From: JBFIHZ01 sp041601535
GTDB taxonomy: Bacteria > Pseudomonadota > Gammaproteobacteria > Xanthomonadales > SZUA-36
Assembly (NCBI GenBank): GCA_041601535.1
Contig: JBFIHZ010000177.1
Location: forward strand, 1 to 8,150
Direction: 5' to 3'
DNA: 8,150 nt
Position numbers and translations under genes: made by a program. The notes under the pieces were generated by a model. That model had not been told where the DNA came from, did no database searches, and was given only the letters and a program-made list of their open reading frames with translations. Position 1 is the first letter of the stretch, and each line of letters starts with the position of its first letter. Below, piece after piece: positions 1 to 5,792 of the stretch.

Positions 1-1437
1 CCGGCCCAGTTTGCCGCGCAACGCACCAATATGCAGCTGGAGCCCATTGCGGACCCGGTGAGCTGGTACTGCGCCCCGGCAGACGATGTCCTGCCGCACC
101 CGGCTGCCTGCCTGATCACCGGCATAACGCCACAGCAGGCATTGGCCAGGGGCATGGTTGAAACAGAGTTTGCCAGCCACATTCTGGCGGAGATGGCGCA
201 ACCGGGCACCTGCTCGGCAGGCTACAACAGCATCCGCTTCGACGACGTTTTCACACGCAACCTGCTGTACCGGAATTTGCGCGATGCCTACGAGCGTGAA
301 TACCGCAACGGCAATTCCCGCTGGGACCTGATTGATCTGGCCCGCATGTGTTATGCCTTGCGCCCCGACGGCATCAACTGGCCGATGCGCAGCGCCAATG
401 GCGACAGCAACGCGGCGCCCAGTTTCCGGCTGGAAGAGCTTACTGCGGCCAATGGCATCGCGCATGCAGACGCGCACGAAGCCCTGTCGGACGTCAACGC
501 CACCATTGCACTGGCCCGTCTTCTGAAAAACGCGCAACCACGGCTGTTCGACTGGGCACTGGAAATGCGAGACCAGAAAACCGTGATGAATTTGCTCGAT
601 CCGGTAAATGCCAGGCCCATCGTGCATACCTCGGCGCGCATCCCGGCCACACGCGGTTGTACCACGCTGGTGCTGCCGCTGGCGGTCCTGCCCGACCGGC
701 CGAAGTCGGTGGTGGTATTCGACCTGATGGGCGACCCGGCACCCTTGCTGCAGGAACCGCCAGATGCCATCGCTGACCGTGTGTTTACCCCATCGGCAGA
801 TATGCCAGATGGTATCGAACGTCTGCCGTTGAAGGTGGTGCACAGCAACCACGTGCCCATGGTCGCTCCGGCGGCCACTCTGCAGGATGCCGATACCGAC
901 CGCATTGGCCTTGACCCACAGCGCTGCCTGGCACATGCCAAAACCATACTGGGTTCGCTGGCAAGCGTGCGCCCCAAAGTCATTGAAGTTTTTTCCCGCC
1001 CGTTTGCGGACAGCGATCCGGACAGCGCAGAAGACCCTGACCAGATGCTTTACAGCGGTGGCTTTTTTTCCCCGGGCGACAAGTTCCTGATGCGCAAGGT
1101 GCTGGAAGTACCAGCGGCCGAGCTGCCCGGGCACGTCTGGTCCTTCTCTGACGCCCGGCTGCCGTTGATGCTGTTCCGTTACCGTGCGCGAAACTTTCCC
1201 CATACCCTGACCCCGGCGGAACGCGAAGCCTGGGACCAGGACCGCAGCCGCCGGCTTATCCAGCCAGCCACATCGGGCCAGCTCGACATCGAACAATTCC
1301 ACCTGATGGTACGGCAGGCCCGCGAAGAAAACGCCGGCGACAGCCGCGCCCAGCGCATTCTGGACCAACTGGAAAGCTGGGTTCAGGAATGCGGCCTGCA
1401 ACACCTGTGGGAGCAGTACCGGGCTGAGCATGCGTAG
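1..1437 (+). CDS. sbcB: Exodeoxyribonuclease I, 5'-truncated by the window edge
   Basis: Exonuclease I degrades single-stranded DNA 3' to 5' and acts in mismatch repair and recombination. The frame is open from base 1, and its first codons (PAQFAA) match a stretch near residue 30 of E. coli SbcB, so about 25 N-terminal residues with the first DEDDh acidic motif lie outside the window. Visible DEDDh parts, numbered from the in-frame ATG at 31, are the second motif N66-x3-F70-D71 and the third motif H149-x4-D154; these align with E. coli D108, H181 and D186. Other conserved blocks are LITGITPQ, NSRWDL, CYALRP.GINWP, SFRLE.LT.ANGI and, near the C-terminus, NYRARNFP-like RYRARNFP. In-window length is 478 codons against 475 for the whole E. 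coli protein, so this homologue is slightly longer. The ATG at 31 is internal, not the start. The stop overlaps the next gene by 8 nt. Identification is secure. Confidence 0.96.
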   Translation, partial: PAQFAAQRTNMQLEPIADPVSWYCAPADDVLPHPAACLITGITPQQALARGMVETEFASHILAEMAQPGTCSAGYNSIRFDDVFTRNLLYRNLRDAYEREYRNGNSRWDLIDLARMCYALRPDGINWPMRSANGDSNAAPSFRLEELTAANGIAHADAHEALSDVNATIALARLLKNAQPRLFDWALEMRDQKTVMNLLDPVNARPIVHTSARIPATRGCTTLVLPLAVLPDRPKSVVVFDLMGDPAPLLQEPPDAIADRVFTPSADMPDGIERLPLKVVHSNHVPMVAPAATLQDADTDRIGLDPQRCLAHAKTILGSLASVRPKVIEVFSRPFADSDPDSAEDPDQMLYSGGFFSPGDKFLMRKVLEVPAAELPGHVWSFSDARLPLMLFRYRARNFPHTLTPAEREAWDQDRSRRLIQPATSGQLDIEQFHLMVRQAREENAGDSRAQRILDQLESWVQECGLQHLWEQYRAEHA

Positions 1438-3607
1438 CGTGGCACCCGAAACCACGGCGCAACTTGATGACTGCCTGGTCTGGCTGCGCCAGCGCCTGGG
1501 TGATCATTGGATCATGGGCGCCCCGCTGGGGCTGGGCAAACCCAATCACCTGGTCAACGCGATCTATCGCTACGCCTGTGCCGATCCCAGCCTGAAGCTG
1601 GAGATTTTCACCGCGCTGTCGCTCAACCCGCCCAAGCCGGCCAGCGGTCTGAAGCAGCGCTTTCTGCAGCCCTTCATGCAACGCCAATTCGGTGATTACC
1701 CGCGGCTGGAATACCTGGCAGACCTGGACCGCAAGGCGGTACCCGGCAACATCTCCATCAATGAATTTTATTTCCGCTCGGGCACACGCCTGCGGGATGC
1801 CCACGCGCAGCGCCATTACCTGTCCAGCAATTACACCCATGTGGCCCGGGACATGGCGGCAAGGGGCGTTAACCTGCTGGTGCAGATGGTCGCCACAGAT
1901 GCCGGGCGGCCCGACCACCTCAGCCTGAGCTGCAACCCGGATGTCAGCCTGGAGCTGTTGCGGCGGGTACCGCGGCAAAGCCTGGCCTATGTCGTTCAGG
2001 TTAACGAAGACCTGCCGTACATGGGCGGAGATGCCGAAATCAGGCGCGACGAAACAGACCTGGTGTTGCTTGACCAGCCACAAAGGCTGTTTGCCGTTCC
2101 ACGCATGCCGGTAGCAGGCGCTGACCAGATGATCGGCCTGCACGTCAGCCAGCTGATTGCCGACGGCGGCACCCTGCAACTGGGCATTGGTTCGCTGGGC
2201 GATGCGGTAAGTTACTTCACCTGCCTGCGGCATGAGAACAATGCGGCTTATCAGCAATTGCTGCGCGACGTGAATGCGGACCAGCGGGTCAGCCCGAACT
2301 TACGCGAAGCCATTGGCGGCACCCGTCCGTTTGAGCGCGGCCTGTACGCTGCCAGCGAAATGTTTATGGAAGGCTTCTTGCACCTGTATCAGGCCGGCGT
2401 TTTGAAACGCAAAGTCTACGACGATGCCGCGCTGCAGCACCTGTTGAACCAGGGTGTATTGGGCGAAAACCTGGCCAGCGACTCACTGGAAGTGCTGTGG
2501 CAACAGGGCTGGTTGCCGAGACACCTGAACACGGCTGATGTGCGACGCATGACCCGGCTTGGCGTCCTGCAACCAGGCGTTGAATGCGACCAGAACCTCA
2601 TCCGCCTGGCGGACGGAAGCCACATCGAAAATGACCTTACCCAAGCCGTGAATCGCCACCAGCTGGCGCAGCACGCCCTGGGAAAATGCCTGCAGGGTGG
2701 TGCACTCATGCACGCAGCATTTTTCCTGGGTTCGCAGTGGATGTACGACACCCTGAACGGCATGAGCCAGCAACAGCGTGACCTGTTCCAGATGACCGGG
2801 GTTGAGCGCGTTAACCAGCTTTATCACGGCGAAGCCATGGACCGGGCGCAACGCCCGCACGGCCGGTTTATCAACACTACAATGAAACTCACGCTGCTGG
2901 GCGCAGCGGCCTCTGACCAGCTGGAACATGGCCAGGTGGTGAGCGGTGTGGGTGGCCAATACAATTTCGTTGCCATGGCGCATGCCCTGGACCAGGCGCG
3001 TTCCATATTGATGCTGCGCAGTCACCGGCTGTCCGGGGGCCGGGCGGTATCCAATATCGTATGGCAGTTTCCCCATGCAACCATTCCGCGGCATCTGCGC
3101 GACCTGGTGGTGACCGAATACGGCGTGGCCGATTTACGCAGCGCCAGTGATGAAGAAGTCATTCAACGTGTGTTGTGCATCACCGACAGCCGCTGGCAGG
3201 AGTCACTGCGGCAGCAGGCCGTTCACCATGGCAAATTGCACCCCGCCTGGGAAGTCCCTCCGGCGTTTCGCAACAATTCTCCCCAATGGGTTGAACAGAG
3301 TCTGCAAGCCGGCTACCTCAGTGGCGCCGTCAGTGACTTTCCGTTTGGCAGCGACTTCACGCCGGAGGAATTGCAGTTGACGCAGGCACTGCGTTACCTG
3401 GCATCACATGGCCTCACCCACTTCAGCCGGGCCGGTTTGGTGCTGGCGGCGCTGGGCCGCCGCGGGCGTTACGCCGGAAAGTGGCAGCCAGCACTGGACC
3501 GTATGGGTCTGCTGAAGCCCCGGACTCTGCGTGAACGGCTGGATCGGCGGCTGATTTGCCTGGGATTGCATTCCACCCAGGCCGCAAGCGCTGGGAAAAA
3601 GCATTAA
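1430..3607 (+). CDS. Acetyl-CoA hydrolase/CoA-transferase family protein (long form)
   Basis: This 725-residue protein belongs to the acetyl-CoA hydrolase/transferase family (COG0427 type), whose members hydrolyse acyl-CoA or move CoA between carboxylic acids in the cytoplasm. The N-terminal half has the GAPLGLGKPN block (residues 30-39), the FTALSL strand, and the SSNYTHVARDM and LQLGIGSLGDAV (about 249-260) segments. The C-terminal domain holds the glycine-rich GVGGQ loop (506-510) followed by YNF. It is longer than the 430-550 residue CoA transferases and resembles the 640-720 residue form I recall from Pseudomonas-type bacteria. At the position of the catalytic glutamate of class I CoA transferases (NTAxE in AarC-type enzymes) it reads NTTMK, with lysine at 486, so activity and substrate are uncertain. 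The ATG at 1430 overlaps the sbcB stop and has only a weak GGGCTGAG-like ribosome site, which suggests translational coupling. The family call is firm; the exact reaction is not. Confidence 0.85.
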   Translation: MRSVAPETTAQLDDCLVWLRQRLGDHWIMGAPLGLGKPNHLVNAIYRYACADPSLKLEIFTALSLNPPKPASGLKQRFLQPFMQRQFGDYPRLEYLADLDRKAVPGNISINEFYFRSGTRLRDAHAQRHYLSSNYTHVARDMAARGVNLLVQMVATDAGRPDHLSLSCNPDVSLELLRRVPRQSLAYVVQVNEDLPYMGGDAEIRRDETDLVLLDQPQRLFAVPRMPVAGADQMIGLHVSQLIADGGTLQLGIGSLGDAVSYFTCLRHENNAAYQQLLRDVNADQRVSPNLREAIGGTRPFERGLYAASEMFMEGFLHLYQAGVLKRKVYDDAALQHLLNQGVLGENLASDSLEVLWQQGWLPRHLNTADVRRMTRLGVLQPGVECDQNLIRLADGSHIENDLTQAVNRHQLAQHALGKCLQGGALMHAAFFLGSQWMYDTLNGMSQQQRDLFQMTGVERVNQLYHGEAMDRAQRPHGRFINTTMKLTLLGAAASDQLEHGQVVSGVGGQYNFVAMAHALDQARSILMLRSHRLSGGRAVSNIVWQFPHATIPRHLRDLVVTEYGVADLRSASDEEVIQRVLCITDSRWQESLRQQAVHHGKLHPAWEVPPAFRNNSPQWVEQSLQAGYLSGAVSDFPFGSDFTPEELQLTQALRYLASHGLTHFSRAGLVLAALGRRGRYAGKWQPALDRMGLLKPRTLRERLDRRLICLGLHSTQAASAGKKH

Positions 3608-3610
3608 AAG

Positions 3611-3651
3611 CTGGCGGATGCCAGAAATAATCAATGAGTTAGCTGATTTTT
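3611..3651 (+). terminator. Weak candidate terminator after the CoA-transferase-like gene
   Basis: Shortly after the stop codon, CTGGC (3611-3615) and GCCAG (3620-3624) form a 5-bp stem with a GGAT loop. A second weak stem, AATCA/TGATT (3629-3633 and 3644-3648), leads into a run of five T (3647-3651). Neither stem is strong. The position and T tract fit transcript termination of the sbcB operon, but Rho-dependent termination is just as likely. Confidence 0.3.
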
Positions 3652-3671
3652 CTACATCGAATTCTCGAACT

Positions 3672-3680
3672 TTATGCACA
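3672..3680 (+). promoter_or_regulatory. DnaA box TTATGCACA
   Basis: This 9-mer is an exact match to the DnaA-box consensus TTATNCACA. Alone it could be chance, but two further perfect boxes lie about 180 bp downstream in the same gene-free stretch. Binding is inferred from the consensus only. Confidence 0.5.
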
Positions 3681-3704
3681 AGTGTCTGATTGTCGTAACG
3701 GCCT

Positions 3705-3716
3705 GGCAAATTTGCC
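3705..3716. repeat. 12-bp perfect palindrome GGCAAATTTGCC
   Basis: A perfect uninterrupted palindrome in the AT-rich intergenic stretch. Symmetric sites of this form are often operators for dimeric regulators, but I do not recognise the cognate protein and no regulator gene lies in the window. Confidence 0.4.
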
Positions 3717-3849
3717 CACATCGGCCTGATGTAATCCAACGGTAACGTGCTATGCCATTGTATTTAATCTATTTTTCAATCATGGTTAAATTTTGAACAA
3801 AGTGGGCGGCTCCATATGGCCGCTGAAAACGCGCCGCTTTCTGCACAGG

Positions 3850-3874
3850 GTTATCCACAGCAAATGTGGATAAC
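3850..3874. promoter_or_regulatory. Inverted pair of perfect DnaA boxes
   Basis: TTATCCACA at 3851-3859 (plus strand) and its exact reverse complement TGTGGATAA at 3865-3873 are separated by GCAAA. One extra G-C pair extends each arm to 10 bp. TTATCCACA is the high-affinity R1/R4 type DnaA box of E. coli. The repeat ends 3 bp before the stop codon of the minus-strand 76-codon gene. No T tract follows on either strand, so an intrinsic terminator is less likely than a protein-binding site. Confidence 0.6.
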
Positions 3875-3877
3875 TAA

Positions 3878-4108
3878 TCAGGCAACATTCAGCGCCAGCT
3901 GACGGTTGCGTGCCGCTGCTGATTCAACCGCTGCCGGCCGCCGTTTCGCGCTACGGCGCAGGGCGCGCTGGGCACCCGGGGAGACGAACTCGACATGCGT
4001 TCCGTCAGAAAACTGCAACATCCAGATTTCCCGGGAGATTCCGTTTTTTGAGGTGGTGGCGATCACACCAGTAATGGTCTTGCCAATCAGGTCGTCATTG
4101 ATATTCAT
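3878..4108 (-). CDS. Small conserved-looking protein of unknown function (76 aa)
   Basis: I do not recognise this protein. The first 50 residues look like a compact beta-rich fold: LIGKTITGVI, then REIWMLQFSDGTHVEFVSP, with alternating hydrophobic residues and a DGT turn. The last 25 or so residues (RALRRSAKRRPAAVESAAARNRQ) are basic and alanine-rich, suggesting a helical tail that could contact nucleic acid; this is inference. No signal peptide, cysteines or membrane segment is seen. The ATG is well supported by AGGAG at 4118-4122, nine bases upstream. The gene stands alone on the minus strand, divergent from the comEA-like gene and convergent with the CoA-transferase-like gene. Its stop lies next to the inverted DnaA boxes. 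An 85-codon ORF on the opposite strand (3906-4163) is less plausible. That this is a real gene is fairly likely; its function is unknown. Confidence 0.65.
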   Translation of the reverse strand: MNINDDLIGKTITGVIATTSKNGISREIWMLQFSDGTHVEFVSPGAQRALRRSAKRRPAAVESAAARNRQLALNVA

Positions 4109-4170
4109 GATGCTAATCTCCTGCGCATTTTTTAACCGTAAACCACTTCCTGATACGTATTAGACACGTT

Positions 4171-4196
4171 GGCATTCTCAAAACCTGAGAGATGCC
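4171..4196. promoter_or_regulatory. Bulged hairpin in the divergent intergenic region
   Basis: GGCAT-TCTC (4171-4179) pairs with GAGA-G-ATGCC (4187-4196) through one bulged G, giving a 9-bp stem with the loop AAAACCT. It sits between the divergent 76-codon gene and the comEA-like gene. No T tract follows on either strand. A near-palindrome, TGATACGTATTA, lies just to the left at 4151-4162. No known riboswitch class is matched with confidence. Confidence 0.35.
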
Positions 4197-4315
4197 GCAG
4201 CGCTGATTTCCTACAGCAATTGACGGTATTGTCGACTGTGTCTGCAGTCCGGCTGGCGTTACGGTAATGCGTGCCAGCCTTCCTTCGGAACTGGCTGGAT
4301 GGTTCTTTTCAACTC

Positions 4316-4321
4316 AGGAGG
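4316..4321 (+). promoter_or_regulatory. Ribosome binding site fixing the comEA-like start
   Basis: A perfect AGGAGG six bases before the ATG at 4328. It decides between that ATG and a GTG 57 bases upstream (4271), and it places the signal peptide directly at the N-terminus. Confidence 0.85.
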
Positions 4322-4327
4322 TTCAAT

Positions 4328-4612
4328 ATGAAACGGTTGTTGGCGTTAATGTTGTGCTGCGTGCTGGGCGCGCAGGTTTGGGCAGGCGAGGCGGTGAATA
4401 TCAACTCTGCCACTGCTGAAGAAATTGCTGCCATGCTGAACGGCGTGGGTCTCAGCAAAGCAGAGGACATCGTGGATTACCGCGAGGCCAACGGGGCTTT
4501 TGCCCATATCGATGAACTGGTCAATGTCAAAGGCATTGGCATCAAGACGGTGGATCGGAATCGTGACCGGATAGTGCTGCAGGACGGCGCGCGGAACAAA
4601 AAGCCGAACTGA
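4328..4612 (+). CDS. ComEA-family helix-hairpin-helix DNA-binding protein, exported
   Basis: This 94-residue protein has the layout of proteobacterial ComEA, a periplasmic double-stranded DNA-binding protein that ratchets incoming DNA during natural transformation. Residues 1-19 form a signal peptide: KR, then a hydrophobic core, with likely cleavage after AQVWA. The mature part opens with VNINSATAEEI, the ComEA hallmark, and carries two HhH hairpins, G39-V40-G41 and G69-I70-G71, the second followed by a short basic tail. Length is normal for stand-alone ComEA proteins of Gram-negative bacteria. The gene has a perfect Shine-Dalgarno sequence and its own strong hairpin downstream, so it looks monocistronic. 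The window shows no other competence gene (comEC, pilins), so a role in transformation rather than another periplasmic DNA-binding role is inferred from the family. I leave the symbol empty because several paralogous small HhH proteins exist. Confidence 0.88.
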   Translation: MKRLLALMLCCVLGAQVWAGEAVNINSATAEEIAAMLNGVGLSKAEDIVDYREANGAFAHIDELVNVKGIGIKTVDRNRDRIVLQDGARNKKPN

Positions 4613-4633
4613 TACCCGTCTGCCAGGTGGCTT

Positions 4634-4660
4634 CCCGGGTTGTGGCAACAGCCCGGGTTT
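4634..4660 (+). terminator. Hairpin terminator after the comEA-like gene
   Basis: CCCGGGTTGT and ACAGCCCGGG form a 10-bp stem with a single G-T wobble and the loop GGCA (4634-4657), followed by only TTT. The stem is very stable and sits 21 bases past the stop codon. The short T tract makes it a likely but imperfect intrinsic terminator. Confidence 0.65.
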
Positions 4661-4673
4661 GCTGGTACGCCCG

Positions 4674-4687
4674 GGCGCTTCAGCGCC
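4674..4687. other. Small GC hairpin GGCGC-TTCA-GCGCC
   Basis: A 5-bp perfect stem with a 4-base loop lies 13 bases past the comEA terminator, in the convergent gap before recR. It may add to termination or be a fragment of a dispersed repeat. Confidence 0.3.
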
Positions 4688-4732
4688 AATATCGATACCG
4701 TGCAAGGGTTGGGGCGGCATGCCGGAGTAGTG

Positions 4733-4794
4733 TGCTGGGTGCTGGGTGTTGGGTGTTGGGTGTTGGATGTTGGGTGTTGGGTGTTGGGTGCGGG
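4733..4794. repeat. Tandem heptamer repeat (TGTTGGG)n, G-quadruplex candidate
   Basis: Eight consecutive 7-bp units follow the pattern TGYTGGG: two TGCTGGG, two TGTTGGG, one TGTTGGA, three TGTTGGG. A shortened TGCGGG follows. The plus strand thus carries eight GGG tracts, mostly spaced by 4-base loops, which fits the G-quadruplex sequence pattern. The array fills the gap between the convergent 3' ends of the comEA-like gene and recR. Seven is not a multiple that favours coding use, and the Cys/Trp/Leu/Gly-rich translations of the array are not credible proteins. Confidence 0.9.
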
Positions 4795-4799
4795 TGCTT

Positions 4800-4812
4800 G
4801 GCGCCGGGCGCC
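4800..4812. other. Short GGCGCC-type inverted repeat downstream of recR
   Basis: Two GGCGCC hexamers (4800-4805 and 4807-4812) sit about 27 bases past the recR stop. On the minus strand TGGCG and CGCCA can pair across CCGGG-type bases. It is a weak terminator candidate for the dnaX-ybaB-recR transcript, with no T tract. Confidence 0.25.
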
Positions 4813-4838
4813 AGGTGCTTGCTGGCATTGATAAGCGG

Positions 4839-5441
4839 TTATTCCTGAACAAACAACCGGCTGGAAAATGCGTGCGCTATGGTCGACTGATCGGTGAACT
4901 CAAGCTCACCACCCAGCGGCACGCCATGGGCAATCCGGCTGACCTTGATGCCCAGCTTCTGTGCCTGGCGTTGCAGGTAAAACGCAGTGGCCTCGCCTTC
5001 CACTGTGGGGTTGGTGGCGATGATCATTTCAGCCGGCGGGTTTTCGCGTAAGCGCTCTGCCAGCTGGTCCAGGCCCAGTTCGGCCGGCCCGATGCCATCC
5101 AGCGGTGAAAGCCGGCCCATCAGGACATAGTAACGCCCGCGGTAGGCCGTTGCCTGTTCAATGGCCATAACGTCACTGGGTGACTCCACCACGCATAACA
5201 GGGAAGCGTCTCGCGCCGGGTTGGCGCATATGTGGCAAATATCGTTTTCAGTCAGATCGCGGCATTGCGAGCAGCGCCCGATACGCTCCATCGCTTCCTG
5301 CAGGGTTTTTGCGAGGTGAACCCCGCCGTCCCGATTCCGCTCCAGCAGATGCAAACTCATGCGCTGGGCCGATTTTGGCCCCACTCCTGGCAGACACCGC
5401 AATGCCTCAACCAGTTGGCCCAGCAATGAAGAGGCGTGCAT
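4839..5441 (-). CDS. recR: Recombination mediator protein RecR
   Basis: RecR works with RecF and RecO to load RecA on SSB-coated single-stranded gaps. The 200 residues are close to the E. coli length (201). Visible in order are an N-terminal helix-hairpin-helix region (LPGVGPKSAQRM, about 17-28), a zinc finger with C57-x2-C60 and C69-x2-C72, and a Toprim domain starting LLCVVESPSDVMAIE with acidic E86 and continuing through YYVLMGRLSPLDGIGP. The C-terminal TNPTVEGEATA and RIAHGVPLGGELEF blocks complete it. AGGAGG at 5447-5452, five bases before the ATG, gives a strong start, and this ribosome site overlaps the ybaB stop codon. It is the last gene of the dnaX-ybaB-recR operon, and its transcript runs toward the heptamer repeat. 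All key residues are present. Confidence 0.97.
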   Translation of the reverse strand: MHASSLLGQLVEALRCLPGVGPKSAQRMSLHLLERNRDGGVHLAKTLQEAMERIGRCSQCRDLTENDICHICANPARDASLLCVVESPSDVMAIEQATAYRGRYYVLMGRLSPLDGIGPAELGLDQLAERLRENPPAEMIIATNPTVEGEATAFYLQRQAQKLGIKVSRIAHGVPLGGELEFTDQSTIAHAFSSRLFVQE

Positions 5442-5450
5442 GCAAGCCTC

Positions 5451-5771
5451 CTAGAACGGCAGCTTGAACCCGGGCGGCAGGGAGATACCCGAAGTCATCC
5501 CGGCCATTTTTTCCTGCTTGGCCGAACTGATGCGGTTGACCGCGTCATTAACCGCGGCGGTGACAATGTCTTCCAGCATTTCTGCATCGTCCAGCAGCGA
5601 GGGGTCGATGTGCAGGCGGCGCACCGCGTGCTCGCCTGTCATCACAACTTTCACCAGGCCTCCGCCCGCCTCGCCGGTAACTTCCAGCTTGGCCAGCTCT
5701 TGCTGGGCCTGCTGCATGTCCTGTTGCATTTTCTGTGCCTGCTGCATCAGGCCTGCCAGATTACCTTTCAT
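5451..5771 (-). CDS. ybaB: YbaB/EbfC family nucleoid-associated protein
   Basis: A small homodimeric DNA-binding protein of the YbaB/EbfC family, associated with the nucleoid. The 106 residues match the family length (E. coli 109). The N-terminal part (KGNLAGLMQQAQKMQQDMQQAQQEL) is a glutamine-rich coiled coil, followed by the family block VTGEAGGGLVKVVMTGEH and a beta-alpha core containing IDPSLL and EMLEDIVTAAVNDA. The C-terminus ends in the usual proline/glycine tail LPPGFKLPF. The gene lies 21 bp after dnaX and directly before recR. The start is supported by GAGGA at 5782-5786, ten bases upstream; a GGAA nearer the ATG may also contribute. The gene order dnaX-ybaB-recR is conserved across many bacteria, consistent with a recombination or repair role, though that role is inferred from context. 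Confidence 0.96.
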   Translation of the reverse strand: MKGNLAGLMQQAQKMQQDMQQAQQELAKLEVTGEAGGGLVKVVMTGEHAVRRLHIDPSLLDDAEMLEDIVTAAVNDAVNRISSAKQEKMAGMTSGISLPPGFKLPF

Positions 5772-5792
5772 CTTGATTCCGTCCTCATTGAA

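Larger units (their letters stand above)
3608..3877. other. AT-richer gene-free stretch with DnaA boxes
   Basis: No convincing ORF lies in these 270 bases between the end of the CoA-transferase-like gene and the convergent 76-codon gene. The stretch is visibly richer in A+T than its flanks, especially 3750-3800, which contains TTTAATCTATTTTTC. It holds a consensus DnaA box, a pair of inverted DnaA boxes and a 12-bp palindrome, listed separately. It could be a DnaA-binding regulatory or titration locus. It is unlikely to be the main oriC, because no dnaA, mnmG or rpmH gene is nearby. Confidence 0.6.

Noticed and set aside
1256..2257. A 333-codon minus-strand ORF opposite sbcB and the CoA-transferase-like gene
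   Set aside because: It is antisense to two firmly identified coding regions and has no recognisable domains; long antisense frames are common in GC-rich DNA.
3608..3877. Chromosomal replication origin (oriC)
   Set aside because: Only three DnaA boxes were found, no GATC cluster is visible, and no dnaA, dnaN, mnmG or rpmH gene is adjacent. A secondary DnaA locus is more likely.
3906..4163. An 85-codon plus-strand ORF opposite the 76-codon gene
   Set aside because: It lacks a good ribosome site and its sequence is an arginine-rich, low-quality translation. The minus-strand ORF has AGGAG at good spacing and a protein-like pattern.
4220..4248. Sigma-70 promoter with TTGACG before the comEA-like gene
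   Set aside because: The -35 hexamer is good, but no acceptable -10 hexamer lies 16-18 bases downstream.
4271..4327. Earlier GTG start for the comEA-like gene
   Set aside because: The perfect AGGAGG six bases before the ATG at 4328 and the signal peptide directly after it favour the later start.
4627..4852. Cys/Trp/Leu/Gly-rich plus-strand ORFs and an opposite Pro/Thr/Gln-rich ORF across the heptamer array
   Set aside because: They are frame readings of the TGTTGGG tandem repeat with no ribosome site or recognisable fold.
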